From Marinibacterium anthonyi (GTDB taxonomy: Bacteria; Pseudomonadota; Alphaproteobacteria; Rhodobacterales; Rhodobacteraceae): 64,000 nucleotides of DNA. Under the pieces are notes generated by a model that saw nothing but the letters and a program-made list of their open reading frames with translations, was not told the origin of the DNA and made no database searches. The translations under genes were made by a program, and so were the position numbers. Below, in pieces: positions 16,268-24,515 of this stretch (positions are counted from its first letter, which is position 1; the number at the start of each line of letters is the position of its first letter). The DNA is taken from positions 1,475,501 through 1,539,500 of the forward strand of contig CP031585.1 of assembly GCA_003217735.2 (NCBI GenBank), written 5' to 3'.

Positions 16268-16903
16268 ATGCGCCGGCCGGGGAGCATGTGGAGCCTGGAG
16301 ACGCTGGGCCGGGTGCGCCTGTCGCGGCATTTCTACATGCGCGATTTCCTCGGGTCCGAGATCGGCAATTTCCACCGGGTGCAGAACATCCCCGACGATC
16401 CCGACCTGGCCATCGCCTGCGGACGGGAATTATGTGAAACGCTGCTGGATCCGCTGGAGGAAACGTTCGGGCGGATCGCGGTGCGCTCGGGCTATCGGTC
16501 GGCCCGGCTGAACGCCTTTGGCAACGCGCACGGGCTGAACTGCGCGCGCAACGATTATCCGCTGGAATGCCACATCTGGGACCGCGCGCAGGGCGATGCG
16601 CGGATCGCGGGCGCGTCCATCGTGGTGCCGTGGTTCGCCGACCGGTACGCCCAGGGGCGCGACTGGCGCGACCTGGCGTGGTGGATGCATGACCACCTGG
16701 ACTATTCCGAGATCTGGTTCTTCCCCAAGCTCTGCGCCTTCAACATCGCCTGGCGGCCGGTGCCGCAACGACGCATCGACAGCTACATCGCCCCGCGCGG
16801 ATGTTTGCTCAGACCCGGGGCGGCGCCCGGCGAGGACTTGCCGGCGCGGCAGGCGTGCTATCGCGATTTCCCGCCGTTTCGGGGTATATCCTATCCCCGA
16901 TAG
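16268..16903 (+). CDS. Conserved protein of unknown function, M15-peptidase-like
   Basis: A 211-residue cytoplasmic protein. The segments SRHFYMRDFLGSEIGNFHR, RIAVRSGYRSARLNAFG and CHIWDRAQG resemble M15/D-Ala-D-Ala carboxypeptidase-like families, where a GYRS turn precedes the first zinc ligand. The full zinc triad (H, D, H) is not convincingly seen, so the fold may be kept without activity. Cysteines are numerous. The start is uncertain: ATG 16268 and ATG 16286 are both possible and neither has a good ribosome site. It follows the hydrolase cluster after a 73-bp gap. Confidence 0.62.
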   Translation: MRRPGSMWSLETLGRVRLSRHFYMRDFLGSEIGNFHRVQNIPDDPDLAIACGRELCETLLDPLEETFGRIAVRSGYRSARLNAFGNAHGLNCARNDYPLECHIWDRAQGDARIAGASIVVPWFADRYAQGRDWRDLAWWMHDHLDYSEIWFFPKLCAFNIAWRPVPQRRIDSYIAPRGCLLRPGAAPGEDLPARQACYRDFPPFRGISYPR

Positions 16904-16983
16904 CGCTTGCGGGCACCGGCAAAAATCCGCAGAGTCGAGGCCGCAAGGGACGCCACCAAGATCCCGGAACCGAGCAGGTCGCA

Positions 16984-17694
16984 ATGAACCAACCCCTGGT
17001 CCTGATCCCCGGCCTGATGGCCGACGCGCGGGCGTTCTATCCGCTGATCACGGTGCTGTCGCATGAACGCGCCGTGATGGTGGCGCCCCCCGTGAGGGGC
17101 GAGCGGATCGAGGAGATGGCCTCGATCCTGCTGGACCAGATGCCCAACCGTTTCGCGCTGGCCGGCCACGGATTGGGTGGCGTGCTGGCGATGGAGATCC
17201 TGCGCCGGGCGCCCGACCGGGTGATGCGGATCGCGCTGATGAACACCCATCCCCTGGCCGAGACTCCGCAGGAAGCGGCGGAACGCGAGATGCAGATCGT
17301 CAAGGCCAAGGCCGGGCGGCTGGGCGACGTGCTGGAGGCAATTTTTCCGCCCGAGACGCTGGCCCCGGGGACGGGGCGGCGCGACGTGCAGGCGATGATC
17401 CACGAGATGGCGATGGACCTGGGCCCCGAGGTCTTTGTGCGCCAGTCCCGGGCGCTGCAGCGGCGGCGCGATCAGCAGTCGACCCTGCGCAAGTGCCGGG
17501 TGCCGACGTTGGTGATGGGGGGCGCGCATGACCGGCTGACGCCGGTGAAGCGGCAGGAATTCATGGCCGAGCTGATCCACAATGCGGCCTTGGCGGTGAT
17601 CCCCGATGCCGGGCACCTGCCGATGATGGAAGCACCCGGAGAGGTGCTGGACGCGCTGCATGTTTGGTTGTCCGCGCCGATGGTCCTGCGATGA
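16984..17694 (+). CDS. Alpha/beta hydrolase with the serine nucleophile replaced by glycine
   Basis: A 236-residue alpha/beta-hydrolase-like protein. The core and late motifs are kept: VLIPGLMADAR (oxyanion region), GGAHDRLTP (acid) and PDAGHLPMMEAP (catalytic His). The nucleophile elbow reads AGHGLGGVL: the usual G-x-S-x-G serine is a GGA glycine codon, so the normal serine chemistry should be absent. It may be a binding protein, may use other chemistry, or may be decaying, although the frame is intact over the whole length. ATG 16984 was chosen because MNQPLVLIPGL begins at the first core strand. A 17-bp tandem repeat begins in its stop codon. Confidence 0.86.
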   Translation: MNQPLVLIPGLMADARAFYPLITVLSHERAVMVAPPVRGERIEEMASILLDQMPNRFALAGHGLGGVLAMEILRRAPDRVMRIALMNTHPLAETPQEAAEREMQIVKAKAGRLGDVLEAIFPPETLAPGTGRRDVQAMIHEMAMDLGPEVFVRQSRALQRRRDQQSTLRKCRVPTLVMGGAHDRLTPVKRQEFMAELIHNAALAVIPDAGHLPMMEAPGEVLDALHVWLSAPMVLR

Positions 17695-17775
17695 CCCGGA
17701 CCCGACGATGATCCAGGCCCCACGATGACCGGGATCCCGCGATGACCGGGATCAAACGATGATTGGGCGGGCGCG
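17691..17775. repeat. Exact 17-bp tandem repeat starting in a stop codon
   Basis: ATGA recurs at 17691, 17708, 17725, 17742 and 17759, exactly 17 bp apart, and the units end in CG. Units three and four share ATGACCGGGATC; units one, two and five are diverged. The first TGA is the stop of the hydrolase gene. Because 17 is not a multiple of 3, the repeated TGA gives stops in all three rightward frames. The array lies between two convergent genes. Confidence 0.75.
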
Positions 17776-17812
17776 TCCGGCGGCGGGCCGGACGCGTCCG
17801 TGGTCCTTGGCC

Positions 17813-19084
17813 TCAGGCCGCCGCGTTGGAATTCGCGGCCGAGGGTTTCGGCGCCGGGCTGTTGGCGTCGATGAAGCTCAGCACCAGCGGGCGGATGTTG
17901 TTGCGCCAGCTGCGGCCGGCGAAGATGCCGTAATGGCCCGCGCCGGGTTCCAGGTGCGACGCCTTCTTGCTGTCGGGCAGACCGGTGCACAGCGCCAGCG
18001 CCGCGATGCACTGGCCGGGGGCCGAGATGTCATCGTTGGCGCCTTCGACGGTCTTCACGGCGACCGTGGTGATCTTGCCGATGTCGACCGGCTTGCCGTT
18101 CACGGTGAAGACGTTGCGCGCGATCTCGCGGTTCTTGAAGATGCGTTCGACCGTGGACAGGTAGAATTCCGACGTCATGTCCATCACGGCGAGATATTCG
18201 TCGTAGAACCGGTTGTGCGGATCGTGGTCCGACGCCTCGCCCTTGGCGACGCGCTGGATCTGGTCGGTGAAGGCCTTGGAATGGCGTTCGGCGTTCATCG
18301 ACATGAAGGACGCAAGCTGCAGCAGGCCCGGATAGACCGACCGGCCGACGCCCTTGTACTTGAAGCCGACGCGCTGGATCATCGTTTCTTCGAGCTGGCC
18401 CATGGTCACGCGGCGGCCGAAGTCGGTGACTTCGGTCGGCGTGGCGTCGGGGTCGATCGGACCGCCGATCAGGGTCAGCGACCGGGGCTGCGCCGCCGGT
18501 TCTTCCTCGGCCAGGTAGGCGGCGGCGGCCAGCGTCAGGGGCGCGGGCTGGCAGACGGCGATCACGTGGGTGTCGGGGCCGAGGTGGCGCATGAAGTCGA
18601 CGAGGTAGAGCGTATAGTCCTCGACATCGAACTTGCCGCAGCTGACGGGGATGTCGCGGGCATTGTGCCAGTCGGTGACGTAGACTTCGCAATCGGGCAG
18701 CAGCGACAGCACGGTCGAGCGCAAGAGCGTCGCGTAGTGGCCCGACATCGGCGCCACCACCAGCACCTTGCGGCGCGCTTCCTCGCGTCCCGAGACGCGG
18801 AAGTGCAGAAGGTCGCCGAAATCCTTTTCGACCACGATTTCCTTTTCGACGATGTGGTCCTTGCCGTCGTCGCAGGTGATCGAACGGATGCCCCAGCTGG
18901 GTTTGACAACCATGCGGGAGAAGGCGCGTTCGGTCACCTCGCCCCAGGCCGCCGTCCAGCTGAACATCGGGTTGGGGACCATCGCGAAGGCAGGATAGGA
19001 GGCGAACGCCTGCGCGGTGGCACCCAGCCACTGGTTGGTGTTCCGCACCGTCTCCATGACGTCGTACGTCATCATATAGCGCAT
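17813..19084 (-). CDS. phaZ: Intracellular polyhydroxybutyrate depolymerase
   Basis: A 423-residue PhaZ of the intracellular type, which degrades native PHB granules. The nucleophile is a cysteine, C178, in VCQPAP, as in intracellular depolymerases of the PhaZa1 group. The supporting segments VLVVAPMSGHYATLLR, VYVTDWHNARDIP and SHLEPGAGHYGIFAG carry the oxyanion region, a conserved Asp and the catalytic His. The C-terminus ends in a low-complexity Pro/Ala/Asn tail. AAGGAG lies 8 bases before the ATG. It diverges from phaC across a 138-bp region holding a PhaR-type box and a 27-bp palindrome, so depolymerase and synthase are probably co-regulated. Confidence 0.95.
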   Translation of the reverse strand: MRYMMTYDVMETVRNTNQWLGATAQAFASYPAFAMVPNPMFSWTAAWGEVTERAFSRMVVKPSWGIRSITCDDGKDHIVEKEIVVEKDFGDLLHFRVSGREEARRKVLVVAPMSGHYATLLRSTVLSLLPDCEVYVTDWHNARDIPVSCGKFDVEDYTLYLVDFMRHLGPDTHVIAVCQPAPLTLAAAAYLAEEEPAAQPRSLTLIGGPIDPDATPTEVTDFGRRVTMGQLEETMIQRVGFKYKGVGRSVYPGLLQLASFMSMNAERHSKAFTDQIQRVAKGEASDHDPHNRFYDEYLAVMDMTSEFYLSTVERIFKNREIARNVFTVNGKPVDIGKITTVAVKTVEGANDDISAPGQCIAALALCTGLPDSKKASHLEPGAGHYGIFAGRSWRNNIRPLVLSFIDANSPAPKPSAANSNAAA

Positions 19085-19155
19085 AAGGGGACTCCTTTTT
19101 GCCGGTTGGTCGACTAAACTCGACAGGACTCAGTCCTCATAGGAAGGGACCAAAC

Positions 19156-19182
19156 GTCGCTTTGTTCCGGCACCAAAGCGAC
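19156..19182. promoter_or_regulatory. 27-bp palindrome between phaZ and phaC
   Basis: GTCGCTTTG (19156-19164) and CAAAGCGAC (19174-19182) are perfect 9-bp inverted arms around a 9-base spacer. A smaller perfect dyad, AGGACT-C-AGTCCT, lies at 19125-19137. Neither resembles the PhaR box, so another regulator may act at this divergent promoter. Confidence 0.5.
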
Positions 19183-19188
19183 TTTACG

Positions 19189-19199
19189 CTGCATAGCAG
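19189..19199. promoter_or_regulatory. PhaR-type operator upstream of phaC
   Basis: CTGC-ATA-GCAG matches the CTGC-N3-GCAG operator described for PhaR of Paracoccus, with one further paired base on each side. It lies 24 bp before the phaC start and also faces phaZ. A PhaR gene is present at 23910-24464. Confidence 0.65.
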
Positions 19200-19222
19200 C
19201 AAGGTATGGGGGATTTATTAGA

Positions 19223-21064
19223 ATGACAACTGATACTCAAGAATTGGTTACGATGTCCGGAGAGCACCTTGATCGCCTGAAAGAAAACATGCGCCGGGTC
19301 GAAGACCTGTCCTCGCGCCTGATCGACGTTCTGGCCCACCGCAAGCCTCATACACCCGCGCTGGATGCGCCGAATCAGGATCTGTTCGCCAAGGCGGCCG
19401 CGGCCTACTGGGCCGAGGCCCTGCAGGATCCCGCCAAGATCATCGAGCACCAGATCCAGTACTGGTCCAAGTCGGTGATGCATTTCGTCGAGGCCCAGCA
19501 GGCGTTGGCCAAGGGCAAGCTGATGGCGCCCGCGAACCCGGGGCCGAAGGACCGGCGGTTCACCAACCCGCTGTGGGACAGTCACCCCTATTTCAACTTC
19601 ATCAAGCAGCAGTACCTGATCAACGCCGAGGCCATCGAACAGGCCGTGGAGTCCGTCGGGGACCTGGACGAGATCGAGAAGCGGCGCCTGAGCTACTTTG
19701 CCAAGCAGATCATCGACATGATGGCGCCGACCAACTTCCTGGCCACCAACCCGGATGCGCTGGAAAAGGCGCTGGAAACGGACGGGCAGTCGCTGATCGA
19801 CGGGTTGGAAAACCTGATCCGCGACCTGGAAACCAACAACGGCGAACTGGTCGTGCGGCTGGCCGACGAAAGCGCGTTCCGCCTGGGCGAGAACATCGGC
19901 GCGTCCAAGGGCGAGGTGGTCTATCGCAACCGGATGATGGAAATCATCCAGTACGCCCCGACCACCGAGCAGGTCCACGAGGTCCCGCTGCTGCTGTTCC
20001 CGCCCTGGATCAACAAGTTCTACATCCTCGACCTGAAGGCGCAGAACAGCCTGATCAAGTGGGTGACCGACCAGGGCTATACGCTGTTCGTGGTCAGCTG
20101 GGTGAACCCCGATGCCAGCTACCGCGACGTCGGCATGGAGGATTACATCGAGGACGGGTTCCTGGCCGCCATCCGCGAGGTCAAGGCGATCACCGCGCAG
20201 AAGCAGGTCAACGTGGTGGGATACTGCATCGCCGGCACCACGTTGGCGATCACGCTGGCGCTGATGAAGGCGCGCGGCGACAAGTCGGTCAAGTCGGCGA
20301 CCTTCTTCACCGCGCTGACCGATTTCGCCGAGCAGGGGGAATTCACGCCCTTCCTGCAGGACGATTTCGTCGACGGGCTGGAGCTGGAAACCAAGGCGCG
20401 GGGGATCCTGCCGTCCTACATCATGGCGCGCACCTTTTCGTTCCTGCGGTCCAACGACCTGATCTATTCGCCGGCGATCCGGTCCTACATGATGGGCCAG
20501 ACCCCGCCGGCCTTCGATCTGCTCTACTGGAATGGCGACGGGACGAACCTGCCGGCGAAGATGGCGATGCAATACCTGCGCCAGCTGTGCCAGCGCAACG
20601 AATTCGCCAAGGACGGGATCGAGTTCTTCGGCCAGACGCTGAACCTGAAAAGCGTCGACGTGCCGGTCTGCGCCATCGCCTGCGAGACCGATCACATCGC
20701 CGCCTGGCGCGACAGCTATCGCGGCATCCAGCAGATGGGATCGCGGTCCAAGACCTTCATCATGACCCAGTCGGGCCATATCGCCGGGATCGTGAACCCG
20801 CCGTCCAAGAAGAAATACGGCCATTACACGAACAAGGATCTGAAGCTGGATGCACAATCCTGGCTTGAACAGGCCGAGTTCACCGAAGGGTCATGGTGGC
20901 CCCGATGGGAGGCCTGGCTGAAGGGGCGGTCGGGCAAGATGATCCCCGCCCGCACGCCCGGAGACCCGTCTCATCCGCCACTATGTTCGGCGCCGGGCGA
21001 ATATGTCCGCGCGATACCGGCCGGAACGGAGCTGCCGGGCAGGGCCGGGCCGGCCGACCAATAA
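19223..21064 (+). CDS. phaC: Class I polyhydroxyalkanoate synthase
   Basis: A 613-residue class I PHA synthase that polymerises (R)-3-hydroxybutyryl-CoA into PHB at the granule surface. The catalytic cysteine is C335 in VVGYCIAGTT (G-x-C-x-G-type box). The general base and acid appear in CETDHIAAW and QSGHIAGIVNPP. The N-terminal 200 residues include the conserved FTNPLWDSHPYFNFIKQQYL block. ATG 19223 is the only good start, after a gggggat stretch. It is transcribed divergently from phaZ and followed by phaP after 152 bp holding two PhaR boxes. The C-terminal 30 residues are Pro/Gly-rich and unconserved. Confidence 0.97.
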   Translation: MTTDTQELVTMSGEHLDRLKENMRRVEDLSSRLIDVLAHRKPHTPALDAPNQDLFAKAAAAYWAEALQDPAKIIEHQIQYWSKSVMHFVEAQQALAKGKLMAPANPGPKDRRFTNPLWDSHPYFNFIKQQYLINAEAIEQAVESVGDLDEIEKRRLSYFAKQIIDMMAPTNFLATNPDALEKALETDGQSLIDGLENLIRDLETNNGELVVRLADESAFRLGENIGASKGEVVYRNRMMEIIQYAPTTEQVHEVPLLLFPPWINKFYILDLKAQNSLIKWVTDQGYTLFVVSWVNPDASYRDVGMEDYIEDGFLAAIREVKAITAQKQVNVVGYCIAGTTLAITLALMKARGDKSVKSATFFTALTDFAEQGEFTPFLQDDFVDGLELETKARGILPSYIMARTFSFLRSNDLIYSPAIRSYMMGQTPPAFDLLYWNGDGTNLPAKMAMQYLRQLCQRNEFAKDGIEFFGQTLNLKSVDVPVCAIACETDHIAAWRDSYRGIQQMGSRSKTFIMTQSGHIAGIVNPPSKKKYGHYTNKDLKLDAQSWLEQAEFTEGSWWPRWEAWLKGRSGKMIPARTPGDPSHPPLCSAPGEYVRAIPAGTELPGRAGPADQ

Positions 21065-21113
21065 TACGGTCGGCGGAACTTCGCTTTCTGTTCCCTGGGA
21101 GTATGAATTTTTT

Positions 21114-21152
21114 CTGCGGCGCAGCACTTTCTCTTGAAATGCTGCGCCGCAG
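21114..21152. promoter_or_regulatory. Two PhaR-type operators upstream of phaP
   Basis: CTGC-GGC-GCAG (21114-21124) and CTGC-GCC-GCAG (21142-21152) both fit the CTGC-N3-GCAG PhaR site exactly and lie 28 bp apart, 65-103 bp before the phaP start. In known PHB systems PhaR represses phaP until granules titrate it away. Occupancy here is inferred from sequence. Confidence 0.72.
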
Positions 21153-21216
21153 CATATATTGTAAATCAGGAATTGAAGGACGGGGTGGGCCCGGACGGAG
21201 AACCAGGAAGAGTACA

Positions 21217-21660
21217 ATGGCTAACGCACAAGACTTCACCGCAATGATGAAAGACATGATGGGTGCTTTCCCGGTGGACACCACCGCAATGGAAGACGCA
21301 TTCAAAACCAGCGCCACGCTGAACGAAAAGCTGTCGAGCGTTGCGCTGGAAGCCGCAGACAAGACCGCCGAGATCTCGACGGCTTGGACCAAGCAGACCA
21401 TCGAAAAACTCGGCGAATTCGCCAAGGCGAAAGCAGAGCCGGCCGACTATGCCAAGGCACTGACCGATTTCGCTTCGGCTTCGGCTGAAATCTCGGCCGA
21501 GCACATGGCCGCTTTTGCCGAGATCGCCAAGAAGGTTCAGATGGACACCGTCGAACTGATGATGGCTGCCGGCAAGGACATGACCGAAGACGCAACCGCC
21601 GCGATGAAAAAGGCCACCGACGACGTGACCGCTGCCACCAAGAAGGCAACCGCGAAGTAA
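21217..21660 (+). CDS. phaP: Phasin, PHB granule-associated protein
   Basis: A 147-residue phasin. It is almost entirely amphipathic helix, rich in Ala, Lys, Met and Thr and without cysteine. Characteristic stretches include AWTKQTIEKLGEFAKAKAEP and an Ala/Thr/Lys-rich C-terminal repeat (MKKATDDVTAATKKATAK) of the kind used in coiled-coil contacts. Phasins coat PHB granules and control their size and number. A GGAAGAG site precedes ATG 21217. It sits alone behind two PhaR boxes and ends in a strong terminator, consistent with strong separate transcription. Confidence 0.94.
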   Translation: MANAQDFTAMMKDMMGAFPVDTTAMEDAFKTSATLNEKLSSVALEAADKTAEISTAWTKQTIEKLGEFAKAKAEPADYAKALTDFASASAEISAEHMAAFAEIAKKVQMDTVELMMAAGKDMTEDATAAMKKATDDVTAATKKATAK

Positions 21661-21716
21661 TTCGGTCGCCTACGGGCAATTTGCACCATCTCCTCCCCTC
21701 AGGTGCAATCGCAGGA

Positions 21717-21748
21717 GGGGGCAGGCCACACGGTCTGCCCCCTTTTTT
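21717..21748 (+). terminator. Intrinsic terminator of phaP
   Basis: GGGGGCAG (21717-21724) pairs with CTGCCCCC (21735-21742) over a 10-base loop and is followed directly by TTTTTT. An additional upstream stem, TTGCACC/GGTGCAA (21681-21708), lies just before it. Confidence 0.87.
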
Positions 21749-21799
21749 CATGCCCGCTGAAAATTTCCTGAATTGGTGAACAATGACAGGCGGTTGCGG

Positions 21800-22693
21800 T
21801 TACGGCACCGCGTCGGCAAAGACCTGTGTCACCCAGTCCAGGAACACCCGAACCCGCGGCGACAGCTGCCGGTTCTGCGGGGTGAAGGCGGCGACGGGCA
21901 TCGGCAGGGGCAGGAAATCCTCCATCACCTCGACCAGCGCGCCCGAGGCCAGGTCCTCGGCAAAGCGGTACCCCGGCGCCTGGATCAGCCCGTAGCCCAG
22001 CCGCGCCAGCGCATGGGCGGTGTCGGCCTCGTTCACGCTGACGCGGGCGGGCAGGGGGACTTCGATCACGCCCCTGGGCGTCGCAAATTCCAGCGGCATG
22101 GGCCGGCCGGTGCGCGATGACAGGAACCCGATCATCTGGTGCCCGTCCAGATCGCGGGGATCGCGTGGCGTGCCATGGCGGTCCAGGTAGGCGGGGCTGG
22201 CGCAGGTGATCTCGGGCAGGGTGCCAAGGCGGCGCATGATCATGGCGCTGTCGTCGGGCTGACCCACCCTGATCACGCAATCCACCCCCTCGCGCACCAG
22301 ATCCACCAGCCGTTCGCCTTGTCCGATCTGCAGCGACAGGCCGGGGTGAGCGTCCAGGAATTCGGGCAGGCGGGGGAGAATCACCGCCCTGGTCAGCGAC
22401 CCCGGCGCGTCGATCCGCAGGGCACCTTCGGGGCTCGCGCCACGCAGCGCGGCTTCGGCCTCGTCGATTTCGGCGAGAATCGACAGGCATCGGCGATAGT
22501 AGATCTCGCCATCCGGGGTGGGTGCGACGTGGCGCGTGGTGCGTTCCAGCAGGCGCACGGCCAGATCGTTTTCCAGCCGCCGGATCGCTTCGGTCGCGGT
22601 TGACCGGGGGATCCGCCGGTCGGCCGCCGCGGCGGAAAAGCTGCGGCGTTCGATGACCCGGACAAGCAGGCGCATGGCATCAAGACGGTCCAT
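21800..22693 (-). CDS. LysR-family transcriptional regulator
   Basis: A 297-residue LTTR. Residues 1-60 form the winged HTH (LLVRVIERRSFSAAAADRRI, then RSTATEAIRRLENDLAVRLL). The remainder is the periplasmic-binding-protein-like effector domain (LRIDAPGSLTRAVILPRLPEF and onward). It is divergent from the SDR gene at 22789, the usual arrangement for an LTTR and its target. A palindrome with the T-N11-A pattern lies 5 bp upstream of its start codon. It most likely controls the SDR-tautomerase pair. The effector is unknown. Confidence 0.93.
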   Translation of the reverse strand: MDRLDAMRLLVRVIERRSFSAAAADRRIPRSTATEAIRRLENDLAVRLLERTTRHVAPTPDGEIYYRRCLSILAEIDEAEAALRGASPEGALRIDAPGSLTRAVILPRLPEFLDAHPGLSLQIGQGERLVDLVREGVDCVIRVGQPDDSAMIMRRLGTLPEITCASPAYLDRHGTPRDPRDLDGHQMIGFLSSRTGRPMPLEFATPRGVIEVPLPARVSVNEADTAHALARLGYGLIQAPGYRFAEDLASGALVEVMEDFLPLPMPVAAFTPQNRQLSPRVRVFLDWVTQVFADAVP

Positions 22694-22697
22694 GTTG

Positions 22698-22712
22698 TTC
22701 GGATTATCCGAA
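22698..22712. promoter_or_regulatory. LysR-type operator in the regulator/SDR intergenic region
   Basis: TTCGGAT-T-ATCCGAA is a 15-bp inverted repeat with perfect 7-bp arms and contains the LTTR pattern T-N11-A. A related half-site, GGATTATTCGG, follows at 22733-22743, about 33 bp away. The sites lie between the two divergent start codons. Confidence 0.5.
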
Positions 22713-22788
22713 TTGTGTTGCCGGATCTACGGGGATTATTCGGTCCGGCCTCCGGGTCTATCTGCTGTGACATCACAAGGAGATCCCC

Positions 22789-23523
<735 letters not shown>

Positions 23524-23552
23524 ACCTTCACCCCAGCGACAAGGACCCTGAC

Positions 23553-23765
23553 ATGCCATTCGCCAATTTCAAACTGCCCCAGGCCGCGCTGAGCCGCGCG
23601 CAGAAGGAAGAATTGATCCACCGCACCACCGATCTGCTGGCAAGTTACTTCGGCGAGGCCGCGCGCCCGCACACGATGGTCCTGATCGAGGAGATCCCCG
23701 ACGGCGGCTATGGCCGCGCGGACGAGGTCTTTGTGATCCCGGCCGCCTTCCGCGCGCGGGAGTGA
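23553..23765 (+). CDS. 4-oxalocrotonate tautomerase family protein
   Basis: A 70-residue small tautomerase. The initiator Met is followed by Pro, giving the N-terminal catalytic proline of the family (MPFANFKLP), then a helix (RAQKEELIHRTTDLLASYFG) and the strand HTMVLIEEIP. Members tautomerise unsaturated keto acids or related compounds. It lies 29 bp after the SDR gene on the same strand, so the two form a short operon under the LysR regulator. The physiological substrate is unknown and the chain has no Cys or Trp. Confidence 0.87.
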   Translation: MPFANFKLPQAALSRAQKEELIHRTTDLLASYFGEAARPHTMVLIEEIPDGGYGRADEVFVIPAAFRARE

Positions 23766-23909
23766 TCGCCGCGCCGGCCCGCCCCGGTGGCCATGCTGCG
23801 CCGCCGGGGCAATTGTATCGGACAGTGCATTGGAAAAAAACGGGCTCTTCCTTTTCGTTCTGCGCTCGCATAGGCTTTTCTGCAACGCTGCATGACCGGG
23901 GAGGCTACC

Positions 23910-24464
23910 GTGGCCGATACTGATAAACCGCTTCTCATCAAGCGATACGCAAGCCGCCGCCTCTACAACACCGAGACGAGCGACTACGTGACTTTGGAAG
24001 ATATCGCGGGTTTCATTCGCGATGGTCGCGAGGTGAAGATCGTCGACCTGAAATCCGGCGACGACCTGACCCGGCAATACCTTCTGCAGATCATAGCCGA
24101 ACACGAAAGCCGGGGCGAAAACGTCCTGCCGGTGACCGTGCTCAACGACTTGGTCCGCAGCTACATGGTGCCGGGCGGGGGGATGATGCCGCAGTTCCTG
24201 CAGACCTCGTTCGACATGCTGCGCGAAAGCCAGTCGAAGATGCTGGACAACATGTCCGCGATGAACCCGATGGCCAAGATCCCCGGGTTCGAAGCCATGA
24301 AGGCACAGCAGGAAGCGTTCCTCAAGGCGATGACCGGGGGGCTGTCGCCCAACTGGTCCGCGCCGTCGGACGAAGAAGGTGGCGAGGGCGAATCCAAGGA
24401 CGACCTTGACGCGATAAAGAAGCAGCTCGCCGATTTGCAGGAAAAGCTGTCAAAGCTCAGCTGA
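23910..24464 (+). CDS. phaR: PHB synthesis repressor PhaR
   Basis: A 184-residue regulator of phasin and PHB genes. The N-terminal PHB/PHA accumulation regulator DNA-binding domain (LLIKRYASRRLYNTETSDYV) is followed by a PHB-binding middle (GGGMMPQFLQTSFDMLRES) and an acidic tail ending in a coiled coil (DLDAIKKQLADLQEKLSKL). PhaR binds DNA when free and leaves it for PHB granules. The GTG at 23910 is preferred because GGGGAGG lies 5 bases upstream; the in-frame ATG at 23892 has no such site. A near-match to a PhaR box (CTGC-GCTC-GCAT, 23860-23871) upstream suggests autoregulation. Confidence 0.94.
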   Translation: MADTDKPLLIKRYASRRLYNTETSDYVTLEDIAGFIRDGREVKIVDLKSGDDLTRQYLLQIIAEHESRGENVLPVTVLNDLVRSYMVPGGGMMPQFLQTSFDMLRESQSKMLDNMSAMNPMAKIPGFEAMKAQQEAFLKAMTGGLSPNWSAPSDEEGGEGESKDDLDAIKKQLADLQEKLSKLS

Positions 24465-24472
24465 CGCCGGCA

Positions 24473-24496
24473 GACGGGCGGCAACCGCAGCCCGTC
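24473..24496. terminator. Hairpin between convergent phaR and sulfotransferase genes
   Basis: GACGGGC (24473-24479) and GCCCGTC (24490-24496) form a perfect 7-bp stem in the 51-bp gap between the two stops. No clear T-run follows on either strand, so it is only a candidate bidirectional terminator. Confidence 0.42.
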
Positions 24497-24515
24497 CGTC
24501 GTCACGCATCCGTCG

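Noticed and set aside
19184-20857. 557-codon open frame on the minus strand
   Set aside because: Antisense to phaC and without recognisable motifs.
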